This document shows positions 35,821-45,143 of a DNA stretch of 64,000 nt, piece after piece (within the stretch, counting starts at the first letter, position 1; the number at the start of each line of letters is the position of its first letter). The notes under the pieces were generated by a model. It saw only the letters and a program-made list of their open reading frames with translations, did not search any database and had not been told where the DNA came from. The DNA is taken from positions 744,001-808,000 of the forward strand of contig NZ_CP174607.1 in NCBI RefSeq assembly GCF_045999315.1. Reading direction: 5' to 3'. This stretch comes from Peredibacter sp045999315. Its GTDB lineage: Bacteria; Bdellovibrionota; Bacteriovoracia; Bacteriovoracales; Bacteriovoracaceae. A program made the translations under genes and the position numbers.

Positions 35821-35848
35821 TTGAAAAAGGCGAGCGAAGGAATTAGAG

Positions 35849-36484
35849 TTGGATATGGACAAAATTCAAACTCTCATCTCCTTCGTTAGGCCTTATTACA
35901 ATACCCCTGATCCTGCTCATGATTGGGCACATATCGGTCGAGTGGCAAAGACCGCGCGGCAATTAGCTGAAGGTTTGAACGTCAACATAGATTGCGTTCT
36001 CGCCGGTGTTTACTGCCACGACCTTGTGAATCTTCCCAAAGATCATCCTGATAGAAAAAATGCTTCTACTCTTGCTGCGAAAGAGGCCCGACCTCTTCTC
36101 GAAAAATCAGGTTTTACTCCAGAAGAAATCGCCATCGTAGAGAAGGCCATCATTGAACACAGTTTCTCAAAAGGACTTAAACCATCTTGTCTGGAAGCTG
36201 CCATCGTTCAAGATGCTGATCGTTTAGATGCGCTGGGTGCGATTGGTATTCTTCGCTGTACCGCTGTTAATACTCAGATGAAGGCAAACTTCTATGATCC
36301 CTTTGATCCGTTAGCTGAAGGCCGTGAACTCAATGACAAAGCGTTCATGATTGATCACTACTACGTGAAGTTGTATAAGCTTCCCGAGATGATGAATACC
36401 GAAAGAGGTCGAAAGCTTGGTGAAGAGCGTGTGGCCTACATGAAAACATTCATCAATACACTTATGGGCGAAATTCGAGGTTAA
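35849..36484 (+). CDS. HD-domain phosphohydrolase
   Basis: 211-residue metal-dependent phosphohydrolase. HD residues: AHDWAHIGRV, then CHDLVNL (the HD pair), IIEHSFSKG, and QDADRLDALG. It resembles YedJ/YpgQ-type HD proteins of unknown substrate. The start is either a TTG at 35849 with AAGGA at good distance or an ATG two codons later. It precedes the fRMsr gene by two bases, so they are probably co-transcribed. Confidence 0.88.
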   Translation: MDMDKIQTLISFVRPYYNTPDPAHDWAHIGRVAKTARQLAEGLNVNIDCVLAGVYCHDLVNLPKDHPDRKNASTLAAKEARPLLEKSGFTPEEIAIVEKAIIEHSFSKGLKPSCLEAAIVQDADRLDALGAIGILRCTAVNTQMKANFYDPFDPLAEGRELNDKAFMIDHYYVKLYKLPEMMNTERGRKLGEERVAYMKTFINTLMGEIRG

Positions 36485-36486
36485 TT

Positions 36487-36975
36487 ATGTTCCATATCGA
36501 ATCAGTTTTTGATGATTCTCAGAAATACTATGATTCACTTGAGCGCGAACTCATGGGTCTAATTGAAGGCGAGAAAAATCTCATCGCCAATCTAGCGAAC
36601 ATCTCTTCATGGATTTATCACGCATATCCGGAACTTAACTGGAGTGGTTTTTATCTCTGGGACGAGTCGGACCAGGAGCTGGTCCTAGGGCCTTTCCAAG
36701 GGAAGCCTGCTTGTATTCGTATTAAAGCAACTCGTGGCGTTTGTGGTGCCGCTTATTCAAAAGGTGAAACCGTTCGTGTTGATGATGTTCATGCTTTCCC
36801 GGGACACATTGCTTGTGATGCGGCCTCATTGTCGGAACTTGTGGTTCCGCTTAAAAAGAACGGAAAAGTTTATGGAGTTCTTGATTTAGACTCTCCCAAA
36901 ACTCATCGCTTCTCAGCAAATGCAGAAAGAGAATTCACGCGAATCATGAATAAGATTTCGGAAAAGATTTTCTAA
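36487..36975 (+). CDS. msrC: Free methionine-(R)-sulfoxide reductase (GAF domain)
   Basis: 162-residue GAF-fold enzyme repairing free methionine sulfoxide with thioredoxin. Three catalytic-type cysteines are in place: KPACIRI, RGVCGAAY and HIACDAAS. The family stretch LVLGPFQGKPAC and DVHAFPGHIACD is diagnostic. It lies two bases after the HD gene and ends against the convergent MFS gene (four-base overlap). Confidence 0.92.
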   Translation: MFHIESVFDDSQKYYDSLERELMGLIEGEKNLIANLANISSWIYHAYPELNWSGFYLWDESDQELVLGPFQGKPACIRIKATRGVCGAAYSKGETVRVDDVHAFPGHIACDAASLSELVVPLKKNGKVYGVLDLDSPKTHRFSANAEREFTRIMNKISEKIF

Positions 36976-38240
36976 GCTACTTTTTGAACCGGTTCTGGCT
37001 CTGTCGCAGGAGCTGGTGCCGGAAGCTTCAACACCTTCTCTTCTTTCTTGAAGAACTTGTAATAAAGAATCACAGCTAATCCATAAAAACCACCGGCCAG
37101 ATAAAAAGTTGGACCAAAGTCATAGGCCTCAATCATATAACCGCCGAGACGAGTGCTGGTGGTGTAAACCAGGTGATAGAAGAATAGAATAATTGCTGAT
37201 GCGAACACGCATTCTTTTTCACGCACGCGTTCCATCTCAAACATGCTCGTAATCGGACTCGACATATTCATAAGCATTCCGCGCATGAAGAAACAGCTCA
37301 ACACAATTCCCACGTTACCAGTCAGACCCATGGCGATCATGAATGGAATAGAAAGCATGGATGAAACCAGAATGAATCGAAGTTGGCTCGTTCTCTTCAC
37401 AATTGTGGGAGTCATGAAGATCCCAGTGAAGATAAAGAATTGAAGAGCGGCATAGGCCACACCAATCATCTCGGGACCGAGTTTAAATTTCTCTTTCAAG
37501 TAAAGGTTCATGAACGGAACAATGAGTCCCCCACCGAACGCAAAACAAAGTTTTGGAATGATAAGTCTCGCAAGGATGTTCCAATCTTTTTCACGAAGAC
37601 CATCAAAGATGCGCTTCTTCACTTTAGGAATCGGCACACGTTGAATGCGCAGGAACATGAGATTAGATGAGAACACAATCCCAAGAGCGATCATGATAGA
37701 TGTGCGATAAACTTCAATCTGACTTAAGGAAGGATGAATCCAATCTACTAGTTCCGGAAGAAATCCACCAATGAGATACCCAATTAAGTGGGCTCCCATA
37801 TTAAGACCCGAGTTCAATGTGAATAAGTGCACACGAACTTCAGGTGTCGAGTTACGAAGATAAAAGGGAGAAACGGAAATATTGAAAAGGGCCTGGAACA
37901 TACTCGCGAGTAGTCCAAACGCAAAGAGTGATCCCTGATCCGTATTTAGAATCTGCATGAAATAGAAAATTGAAGAACAAAGAAGACCTGTGGTCACGAG
38001 ATGCTTCACATGAAACTTCTCTACGATCAATGCCGCTGGAATTGCCATCAAAGAAATCCCAAGCGAGGTGGTGGAAATCAAATTACCAATGACTGACTCA
38101 CCGAAACCTAATTCTTTGAGATAAAGGTTGAATAACAGGCTGTAGATCGAGAGACCCATACCTTGAATAGCGTTTCCTACCAGGAAGAGTTTCACGTTAC
38201 TTGAGAATTGATGGAAATGTGAGCGATAGACACCGACCAT
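36972..38240 (-). CDS. Major facilitator superfamily transporter
   Basis: 422 residues with about 12 hydrophobic helices and the MFS half-repeat pattern (VGNAIQGMGLSIYSLLFNLYL, written here as the N-terminal helix region at about 18-40; central cytoplasmic loop at about 195-225). The C-terminus is a Pro/Glu-rich tail. No substrate signature is recognised. It is a single gene on this strand. Confidence 0.88.
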   Translation of the reverse strand: MVGVYRSHFHQFSSNVKLFLVGNAIQGMGLSIYSLLFNLYLKELGFGESVIGNLISTTSLGISLMAIPAALIVEKFHVKHLVTTGLLCSSIFYFMQILNTDQGSLFAFGLLASMFQALFNISVSPFYLRNSTPEVRVHLFTLNSGLNMGAHLIGYLIGGFLPELVDWIHPSLSQIEVYRTSIMIALGIVFSSNLMFLRIQRVPIPKVKKRIFDGLREKDWNILARLIIPKLCFAFGGGLIVPFMNLYLKEKFKLGPEMIGVAYAALQFFIFTGIFMTPTIVKRTSQLRFILVSSMLSIPFMIAMGLTGNVGIVLSCFFMRGMLMNMSSPITSMFEMERVREKECVFASAIILFFYHLVYTTSTRLGGYMIEAYDFGPTFYLAGGFYGLAVILYYKFFKKEEKVLKLPAPAPATEPEPVQKVA

Positions 38241-38381
38241 GTGATGATTCTAGCGCTTATTTTGATTCGATAGAATTAGGTAAAAAATTATTTTTCTGCC
38301 AGGCATTAAATGTAAATTGTTTGATATACCGAACGCCCTTGGATATGATCGCGGCCAGACTCTAATAAGGGAGAATTTCCG

Positions 38382-40223
38382 ATGAAATACTTACTGCTTC
38401 TAGGACTTCTTGGTTCGTGCTCTTCATTTGCGAATTTTGTTTATATGAAAGAGAACGCCAAAGGAAAATCTGTTCAGTATCACGTGAATGGAACTACTTA
38501 CGCTATCAACGATACCACCAACAAACTTTGGGCCCTTTATCCAGACGTTACTCCAGATGGAAACGAATTCATTTACTGCGAGGGTGAAGCTCAAAATGCA
38601 CTTGGCCTCACTTACTATAATAAGAGAAAAAACCTGACTCAAAGATTCGGCCTTAAAGATAAGGGCATGCTTCTTCATCCGAAATTTTCTAAGAACGGTA
38701 AATTCATTTTCTATTCGGCCCCTGGAAAGAACGGCAAGAACACGATCTTCTACTTTGATCGTGTCGCGGAAGTTGAACGCCAAGGCACAAACCTTGCTGA
38801 TTACTCTCTAGCTGATGCGAAAGCAATTGATGAGTCGGAAGAGTCATACTTCCCTCGCCCATCTTCTGATGGAAACTTTGTGGTTTATCAGAAGAACTCT
38901 CCAGGAAAAAAAGAAATCGTTCTTTTTGATCGTCTTGATAATAAGAAGACCGTACTTGCTGAAGGTATGTCGCCTGCACTTTCATTCGATGAGCGCTTAG
39001 TTGCTTTTACTTCTAAGAAAGAAGGTAACTGGAACGTGTACACCATTGACCGCGTGACAAAAGAAGTAAAACAAATCACTTCTGATGAGCACGATGAGAT
39101 GGCCCCGACTTTCATGACTGATAACACTGTCGTGTTCGCGTCTAATAAGTCTGGAAACTTCCACCTTTATAAGTCTGTTGATTCAAAATGGGTTCCAATG
39201 TTCTCAGTTGAAAAAGAAACGGATTACTACGCTCCTCAGTTCGCAGGTGATACTCAATATAAGCAAGGCGAAAGAGCTCCGTTCATTGGAGGTGCCCGTT
39301 CTTCATTCGGAACTGTTTCTCATAACGGCATGATCTATATGGCCGGTGGTCACCAGGGCCCTGAACACACTTACCCAGAAGAATCATTCACTGATCACTT
39401 CATTGCTTACGATATCGCGAAGAATGAGTGGAAGACACTTGCTCCTCGCCCAGTGAAGGCCCACGGTTATCAGATCGCGGCATTTGGTGATTACGTTTAT
39501 GCGTTTGGTGGATTCGCTTTCTCAGCTGAACATAAGCCAAAGTGGAAGTCACTTGATCTTATCCACCGCTACAGCATTAAAGAAAACAAGTGGGAGCTGA
39601 TTGGAAAGCTTGCTACTCCAAGATCTTCTAACGTTGCTGTGACAATTGATGAAAAGGTTTACCTTCTTGCTGGTTGGAACTCGACTCCGAAGAAAGAAAA
39701 TGATTACGATGGTACATTCCTTTCTTCGGTTGAAGTGTTTGATCTAAAAACTGAGAAGATTGAAACAGCTCCTTATACTATGCCAATGCCACTTCGACGT
39801 GCACTTACAGGTATTGAGCACAACGGTAAGATCGTTCTAATTGGTGGGCTTGGTGAAGGTGCTACACACTTTGAACTTATTATGAATGTAACGTCGATTG
39901 ATCCAGTTACTGGGGTTGCTACTGAAATGCAACCGCTTCCGTTTGCGACTTTCGCTCCTGCAGCTGAAGTGCTTGGGAAAGAGCTGTTTGTTTTCGGTGG
40001 GATGTTCAAGACTGGTCAGTGGAATTATGAATATGTGTCTCATATCTACGCCCTGGATTTAGAGAAGAAAACTTGGAGACACACAGGAAGATCGCTTAAA
40101 GAAACGAAAGGTTTCTCGCAAGTGTTCCATGTCGATGAAAAGACTTTAGGAATTCTTGGTGGTCACCACTACTTTGAAGGACAGGATTTTCCGGTTTCGA
40201 CGTTTGAGACGTTTAGTAAGTAA
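38382..40223 (+). CDS. Secreted double beta-propeller protein (PD40-like plus Kelch)
   Basis: 613 residues with a signal peptide (MKYLLLLGLLGSCSSFA). A cysteine at 13 could make it a lipoprotein, but the context favours ordinary Sec cleavage. Residues 40-275 form TolB-like WD40/PD40 repeats (LYPDVTPDGNEF, LHPKFSKNGKFI, SYFPRPSSDGNFV). Residues 290-610 form Kelch repeats (MAGGHQGPE, YAFGGFAF, YLLAGWNS, VLIGGLGEG, FVFGGMFK, GILGGHHY). Two propellers in one chain suggest a protein- or glycan-binding envelope role. GGGAGAA precedes the ATG, and a strong terminator follows. Confidence 0.85.
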   Translation: MKYLLLLGLLGSCSSFANFVYMKENAKGKSVQYHVNGTTYAINDTTNKLWALYPDVTPDGNEFIYCEGEAQNALGLTYYNKRKNLTQRFGLKDKGMLLHPKFSKNGKFIFYSAPGKNGKNTIFYFDRVAEVERQGTNLADYSLADAKAIDESEESYFPRPSSDGNFVVYQKNSPGKKEIVLFDRLDNKKTVLAEGMSPALSFDERLVAFTSKKEGNWNVYTIDRVTKEVKQITSDEHDEMAPTFMTDNTVVFASNKSGNFHLYKSVDSKWVPMFSVEKETDYYAPQFAGDTQYKQGERAPFIGGARSSFGTVSHNGMIYMAGGHQGPEHTYPEESFTDHFIAYDIAKNEWKTLAPRPVKAHGYQIAAFGDYVYAFGGFAFSAEHKPKWKSLDLIHRYSIKENKWELIGKLATPRSSNVAVTIDEKVYLLAGWNSTPKKENDYDGTFLSSVEVFDLKTEKIETAPYTMPMPLRRALTGIEHNGKIVLIGGLGEGATHFELIMNVTSIDPVTGVATEMQPLPFATFAPAAEVLGKELFVFGGMFKTGQWNYEYVSHIYALDLEKKTWRHTGRSLKETKGFSQVFHVDEKTLGILGGHHYFEGQDFPVSTFETFSK

Positions 40224-40235
40224 GATGGAATATAG

Positions 40236-40264
40236 AGGGCTCCGAAAGGAGCCCTTTCTTTTTT
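40236..40264 (+). terminator. Intrinsic terminator
   Basis: AGGGCTCC-GAAA-GGAGCCCT stem-loop (40236-40255) followed by a T-rich run. It ends the propeller gene and faces the broken minus-strand gene fragment. Confidence 0.85.
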
Positions 40265-40463
40265 AGTCTGCGTATAAAATGCCATCAATTTGAGTGCTTG
40301 GCTTATGAAGTTTCTCTTTCAAATACCTCTTAAAGCCAATTGTCAGGAGAGCTGTAACAATAATAAGAATGTGATAAATACATTTTTGGAACTCAGAGAA
40401 CTTACCTAGAAAGAAGCCCACCTCTCTTAGAAAAGCACCATAGTAACTGGCGTCTTCGCGCTC
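40263..40463 (-). pseudogene. C-terminal fragment of a membrane protein
   Basis: In one minus-strand frame the DNA reads a protein-like end, ASYYGAFLREVGFFLGKF, then a hydrophobic helix (IYHILIIVTALLTIG) and a basic/polar tail KPSTQIDGILYAD with stop at 40263-40265. The frame is closed by an in-frame stop at 40464-40466 and holds no ATG or ribosome-binding site, so it looks like the 3' remnant of a broken gene. A short GTG-started peptide cannot be excluded. The parent family is unknown. Its truncated end coincides with the truncated end of the next fragment. Confidence 0.5.
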
Positions 40464-40651
40464 TCAATCAATTTGACTCCCTCTCAGAAGAAGAGATGAT
40501 GTTCACATCACCGATGTCGATTTCTAAAAAGGATTTCGTTAAACTTCGTGAGATGCTGGCCGAGTTTATTGAAAAATCATCTCAGATTATTAGAGAATCA
40601 CCAGCCAAAAAAGTCGCTTGTTTGAATATTGATTTCTTTTGGGTGAAGTGA
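40433..40651 (+). pseudogene. C-terminal fragment of a TIGR02147-type protein
   Basis: The plus-strand frame from about 40433 encodes HHSNWRLRALNQF, then SLSEEEMMFTSPMSISKKDF, KLREMLAEFIEKSSQII, and ends ACLNIDFFWVK with TGA at 40649-40651. This matches, by recall, the C-terminal third of the TIGR02147 family abundant in Bdellovibrio-like bacteria. The N-terminal two thirds and a start codon are missing. It abuts the minus-strand fragment head to head, as expected at a rearrangement breakpoint. Confidence 0.65.
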
Positions 40652-40664
40652 AAAAAAGCCTTTT

Positions 40665-41090
40665 TTATAGGCCTAAAGCCAGAAATAAGAGACAAGCTAA
40701 GACACAGCAAAGCGGTGAAAAGAGCCAGCTGTCCCATTTCGCAAACTCACTGCCTCTTTGTTTTTTGAAAAATCCCAAATACTTAAATTCGCCAACTGCG
40801 CGAGCTAAAAAAGCAACAGCAGCAACCGCCACTATCCAAAATGAAAGCTTTTTGAAAGGAGATGATAGAACAAATCCGATTCTTAACAGTAGTAATATCC
40901 CCAAAAATGTTAAAAGACTGGCCACCGTTAAAGTAGATAAAGGAGAGGGTGAAAACAGAGGAACATTTTTAGAATTCGTCGGAACGACAACCAAGAGACC
41001 TTTCTTTCCGCCGAAAAACCAATACCAGTGAAGAGCAGCCAAAATAAAGAGAATTACACTTGCTGCAACAGAACAGACTTCCTTCAACAC
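40665..41090 (-). CDS. DUF3995-like membrane protein
   Basis: 141 residues with four membrane segments. Landmarks of DUF3995 are visible: AALHWYWFFGGKKG and VVPTN near the N-terminus, FLARAVGEFKYLGFFKK in the third quarter, and FAKWDSWLFSPLCCVL at the C-terminus. The function of the family is unknown. An overlapping plus-strand frame is a shadow. Just downstream lies the broken TIGR02147 fragment. Confidence 0.75.
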   Translation of the reverse strand: MLKEVCSVAASVILFILAALHWYWFFGGKKGLLVVVPTNSKNVPLFSPSPLSTLTVASLLTFLGILLLLRIGFVLSSPFKKLSFWIVAVAAVAFLARAVGEFKYLGFFKKQRGSEFAKWDSWLFSPLCCVLACLLFLALGL

Positions 41091-41162
41091 TCAAGTTCTC
41101 CTTCCACAACGCTTTGAAATAAGTCCTCTAAAGATACACTTCAGCAAGTAAAAGTAGAAATT

Positions 41163-41183
41163 AAAAAGGCCCCTTTCGGGGCC
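41163..41183 (-). terminator. Intrinsic terminator of asnB
   Basis: Stem GGCCCC/GGGGCC with a four-base loop (41168-41183). On the minus strand it is followed by a T-run (41163-41167), six bases after the asnB stop. Confidence 0.85.
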
Positions 41184-41188
41184 CTCTA

Positions 41189-42784
41189 TTAAACACCAGA
41201 TTTTCCGTAGTTAGGTAGGACTCGTGCCGATGGATCATTCACATTACAGTTGTTCCATTCTTTGTTCGGCATCCAGAAGTCTTTCACGTGATGAGCAGTG
41301 CCCGCGAAGTGCTTTTCATAGATCTCACGATACATAAGTGATTCTTTCGTAAATGGAGTTCCGTGAGGATACTTCTCTCTCGCCTGTGCCACTTGCTCTT
41401 CAGTGTATTTTGTTTCAGCGGCTTCTTTCAGATAATCCACCATTGAGTGTCCAACCGCATCTGAGAAAGCGGCCTTCTCACGCCAAAGGATTTCATCTGG
41501 AATGAAGTTCGTGCCATCGAATGCCTTACGAAGTAACCATTTACCCATTCCAGTTGTGTTCATCTTAAATTCCGGGTGAATTTCCATTACGGTCTTAACG
41601 AAATCAAGATCACCAAATGGCACACGGGCCTCAAGCGAGTTCGAAGCAATCGAACGGTCAGCTCTTAGCACGTCATACATATGAAGTTCATCCACTCGCT
41701 TCTTAGCTTCCTTCTGGAAGGCCTCAGGCGATGGAGCGAAGTCCGTATACTTATAACCAAATAGCTCATCTGAGATTTCCCCAGTCAGAACTACTTTAAT
41801 TGGAGTCTTCTCTCGAATGTACTTACAAACAATATACATACCAATCGAAGCACGAATGGTTGTGATGTCCCAAGTCTCAAGATACCAAATCAATTTATCA
41901 ACAACGCCTAGAGTGTCTTGTTTATTAAAGTACACTTCGTGGTGATTTGTTTTTAGGTAATCCGCCACGATCTTTGCGTAATGAATATCAATTGGATTGT
42001 GATCCAGACCAACTGAGAAAGTAGTGATTGGTTTTTTCATCAAATCTTGAGCGATACCGCAAACAAGAGATGAATCCAAACCACCAGAAAGAAGGAATCC
42101 CACTGGAACGTCGGCCACAAGACGCTTACGAACGCCTTCTACTAATTTCTCGCGAATGTCTTTTAAGTGTTGATCAAGATTTTTAGGAGCGTAATGAACA
42201 ACAGTTGTTAGATCTTTATATTGAACAAATTTCTCACCGTCGTAGTAGTGCCCTGGAGGGAATGCTTCTACCTTCTCACAGAACGGCATCAGAACTTTAA
42301 TCTCTGAAGCGAACATGATCTTCCCTTCAGATGAATAACCATAGAACAGAGGACGAATACCAATTGGATCACGTCCCGCCACTAATTTCTTTTTTTGATT
42401 GTCCCAAATTACCAGAGCGAACTCTGCATCCAAATGTTGGCACATCTTTTCGATGCCAAGATTATTGAACATAGGAACAAGCACTTCACAGTCAGAATGA
42501 GACTTAAACTTATAGATGGCCTCGTAATCACGCTTCAACGTTTCGTAGTTATAAATCTCACCATTACAAATAGCTATGTTTCCATTATTGTCATCTACGA
42601 AGGGCTGATGACCTTTTTGTGTCGGGTCCATGATCGCCAAACGATGAAAGCACATCGAAGCTTCATTATTTGAAGCTTTGACGATTTCAGTATCGTCCGG
42701 TCCACGATGACGGAGTTGATTGAAAGTCGTTTCGAAGTCTGGAAGTTGATGAACATCACCAGAATAAGCGAGCAATCCACACAT
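41189..42784 (-). CDS. asnB: Asparagine synthase (glutamine-hydrolysing)
   Basis: 531 residues from the ATG giving MCGLLAYSGD, so that Cys2 becomes the glutaminase nucleophile after Met removal; AGGA lies eight bases upstream. The longer frame to 42934 is not used. The N-terminal Ntn-hydrolase domain (RHRGPDD, NGEIYNYE) is followed by the synthetase domain with pyrophosphate loop LLSGGLDSS. The full set suggests a functional class B enzyme converting aspartate to asparagine. Confidence 0.95.
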   Translation of the reverse strand: MCGLLAYSGDVHQLPDFETTFNQLRHRGPDDTEIVKASNNEASMCFHRLAIMDPTQKGHQPFVDDNNGNIAICNGEIYNYETLKRDYEAIYKFKSHSDCEVLVPMFNNLGIEKMCQHLDAEFALVIWDNQKKKLVAGRDPIGIRPLFYGYSSEGKIMFASEIKVLMPFCEKVEAFPPGHYYDGEKFVQYKDLTTVVHYAPKNLDQHLKDIREKLVEGVRKRLVADVPVGFLLSGGLDSSLVCGIAQDLMKKPITTFSVGLDHNPIDIHYAKIVADYLKTNHHEVYFNKQDTLGVVDKLIWYLETWDITTIRASIGMYIVCKYIREKTPIKVVLTGEISDELFGYKYTDFAPSPEAFQKEAKKRVDELHMYDVLRADRSIASNSLEARVPFGDLDFVKTVMEIHPEFKMNTTGMGKWLLRKAFDGTNFIPDEILWREKAAFSDAVGHSMVDYLKEAAETKYTEEQVAQAREKYPHGTPFTKESLMYREIYEKHFAGTAHHVKDFWMPNKEWNNCNVNDPSARVLPNYGKSGV

Positions 42785-42915
42785 GTTGTAATCCTGAAGC
42801 TTTCGGGAGGAATTTCCCGGGCGCTTGGGATATCTTATCACCAAAGCAAAGTCATCAGGTAAAAGGCCAAATTTGCCTACTCCCAAAATACCCATAGGAA
42901 TAGTCTCATCTAAGA

Positions 42916-43878
42916 ATGAAAGCCAAAGATACACTGCCAGAACTATTTGAAGTTGAGTATTTAGCCGAACAATATCGAGATATTCTTCACGTTGAAAAGT
43001 TAACGGAAGTTAATGGTGCGCGCTTTCAATTTCCAATCTATGGCTTCTCTTTAGGTAACCAAAACCCAGACGCACCGGTCTTTGGTCTCTTTGGTGGAGT
43101 GCATGGTCTGGAACGAATTGGAACTCACGTTCTACTCTCTTTTCTAAAAACTCTTCTCTTCCGCATGAGTTGGGAAAGTGAATGGCAGGAATTTTTTAAA
43201 CACTGTCGTCTTGTAACAATTCCTATCATTAATCCACTTGGGATGGCCCTGGTTCGTCGAGGCAACGGCAACAACGTTGATCTCATGAGAAACTCTCCAC
43301 TGAATGCCACTGGAAAACTTGTTCCTCTGGTGAGTGGCCAGACCTATACCAATATCCTACCTTGGTACCGAGGTGATCTTTCTCATCCAGAAAAAGAAAC
43401 TCTCGCGGTTCAAGAGTTCTGTCGTAAGCATTTCTTTCAAAGCCAAAGAGTAATCACTTTGGATCTTCATTCCGGTTTCGGTCTTCGTGATCGTCTGTGG
43501 TATCCATGGTCAACGTCTTCGACTCCCTTCCCACTCGAGCCTGAAGTATTAAAACTAAAACGACTCTTAGAACAAACCTATCCTTATCACGTATATACTG
43601 TTGAGCACCAATCGCTGAACTACAGTAATCACGGTGATCTATGGGATTGGATCTACCAGGATTATGCGAGTCAAAACCCGAATGGAAAATTCTTGCCATT
43701 AACTTTAGAAATGGGATCATGGCTTTGGGTGAAGAAAAACCCTTGGCAGTTTTTCTCATGGCAAGGTCTGTTTAATCCGGTTAAGAAACACCGTTATGCT
43801 CGCACCATGAGACGCCACAATCATCTTCTTGAACTTTTACTGAAGGCCAGCCTGCACCATGAAACTTGGGCCGTTTAA
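42916..43878 (+). CDS. M14-like zinc carboxypeptidase
   Basis: 320 residues. The zinc motif HxxE is in GGVHGLERIG, the substrate-binding Arg-type stretch is in VDLMRNSP, and the third zinc His is in LDLHSGFG. A Glu in LTLEMGSW is a candidate general base. It has no signal peptide, so it acts in the cytoplasm, perhaps on murein peptides or amino-acid conjugates. It is divergent from asnB with a 131-bp intergenic region and overlaps the sirtuin gene by 20 bases. Confidence 0.82.
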   Translation: MKAKDTLPELFEVEYLAEQYRDILHVEKLTEVNGARFQFPIYGFSLGNQNPDAPVFGLFGGVHGLERIGTHVLLSFLKTLLFRMSWESEWQEFFKHCRLVTIPIINPLGMALVRRGNGNNVDLMRNSPLNATGKLVPLVSGQTYTNILPWYRGDLSHPEKETLAVQEFCRKHFFQSQRVITLDLHSGFGLRDRLWYPWSTSSTPFPLEPEVLKLKRLLEQTYPYHVYTVEHQSLNYSNHGDLWDWIYQDYASQNPNGKFLPLTLEMGSWLWVKKNPWQFFSWQGLFNPVKKHRYARTMRRHNHLLELLLKASLHHETWAV

Positions 43879-44668
43879 AAACATCGTTATTCTCACTGGC
43901 GCCGGAATCTCTGCTGAATCCGGCATTAATACTTTTCGTGATTCAAACGGACTATGGGAACAACACCGCATGGAAGATGTGGCGACTCCTGAGGCGTTTA
44001 AACGTGATCCGCAACTTGTATGGCGCTTCTATTCTATGAGACGACTCCAGGCCGCTCATGCTCATCCTAATCGTGCTCACGAAGCTCTCGTCAAATTCGC
44101 AAGAACACCTGGGCACGAAGTTCACCTCATCACACAAAATGTAGATGATCTTCATCACCGGGCCGATCCAACTGATCACTTACCACCTTTATGTATGCAC
44201 GGTTCTCTTAATCAATCCCGTTGTGTGAACTGTGGCACGATCTATTTTGATGACCACGCCTACTTTAATTTAAAAGGTGATTACGCTCCTCAGGGCACCA
44301 TTCTATGTACACCTTCTCAGAAGGCCTCCATGGACTATCTTCATCAATACAAACTTGATTATCGAGACTTCCTTCCCCTCTCTCCTTGTTGCAAGGCCGC
44401 CATTCGTCCTCACATCGTGTGGTTCGGTGAAATTCCTTTTCACATGACGAAAATCAATAATCTTTTAACTGATGCGGATTTATTCGTAAGCATTGGTACG
44501 AGCGGACAGGTCTATCCGGCGGCCGGCTTCCTACAAATTGCTAAGATGAGTGGAGCGACGACTGTTTGTATTAATAAAGAGGCCATTCCTCAAAGTCAGT
44601 GGATTGATCACTTCATTCAAGGTCACGCTTCAGTTGAAGTTCCAAAGTTCTTTGAATCCTTAACCTGA
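43859..44668 (+). CDS. Sir2 family NAD-dependent protein deacylase
   Basis: 269 residues. NAD-binding GAGISAESGI and FRDSNGLW, catalytic TQNVDDLH with His in MHGSL, four zinc-type cysteines (SRCVNCG, ILCTP region, SPCCKA), and RPHIVWFGEIP and SIGTSGQVYPAAG. The zinc module is enlarged, with about 60 residues between the first CxxC and the later cysteines, longer than in typical CobB. It is coupled to the carboxypeptidase by overlap. Confidence 0.92.
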   Translation: MKLGPFKNIVILTGAGISAESGINTFRDSNGLWEQHRMEDVATPEAFKRDPQLVWRFYSMRRLQAAHAHPNRAHEALVKFARTPGHEVHLITQNVDDLHHRADPTDHLPPLCMHGSLNQSRCVNCGTIYFDDHAYFNLKGDYAPQGTILCTPSQKASMDYLHQYKLDYRDFLPLSPCCKAAIRPHIVWFGEIPFHMTKINNLLTDADLFVSIGTSGQVYPAAGFLQIAKMSGATTVCINKEAIPQSQWIDHFIQGHASVEVPKFFESLT

Positions 44669-44989
44669 AATATTAAATTTTGAGAGTTCTTTCTGTGCCA
44701 GATACTTCGCACGAGTGCGGGCCTTTTTAAGATCAGTTGGTCTATGGGCCGGCATTTCGACAGCAATGGATTCACCTACGTACTGTTTGGTCCAAACATT
44801 CATGATTTTGATGGAAACATAATATGTATGAGAGTGTGACTTATATCCATAGACTTCAAGAGCAACAAATTGTCCTTTTGGTGAGGCACCCAGAGTATCA
44901 ATCATCTGGTGTTCCCGGGCAAAGGCAGAGACAGAGAGAGTAAATAAACTGATAAACAGTAGTTTCAATAGTTTTTGCATATGTCTCAT
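44660..44989 (-). CDS. Small secreted protein, DUF2259-like
   Basis: 109 residues from an ATG at 44989; an ATG three codons later is equally possible. A signal peptide (LLFISLFTLSVSAFA) leads a mature domain with LGASPKGQFVALEVYGYKSH and a C-terminal AKYLAQKELSKF. The pattern resembles the N-terminal part of DUF2259 secreted proteins. This is a tentative family match. It converges on the sirtuin gene with a nine-base overlap. Confidence 0.6.
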   Translation of the reverse strand: MRHMQKLLKLLFISLFTLSVSAFAREHQMIDTLGASPKGQFVALEVYGYKSHSHTYYVSIKIMNVWTKQYVGESIAVEMPAHRPTDLKKARTRAKYLAQKELSKFNISG

Positions 44990-45143
44990 ATAAAGCAAGG
45001 CCTGGGCCAAGTCTCTCAACCACAAATCAGGGGTTAGGACGTCCAAAAAGTCTAAATTCTGGTGACTGTCGAAAGTTTATACAGCTTCGGACTATTCACA
45101 AGTCTTAGACCCAACTATGGAAATTGCTAATATGAATGGAATA

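Noticed and set aside
40639..41031. 130-codon plus-strand frame overlapping the DUF3995-like gene
   Set aside because: Composition is low-complexity Lys/Ala/Thr-rich and the opposite frame has four membrane helices and family motifs.
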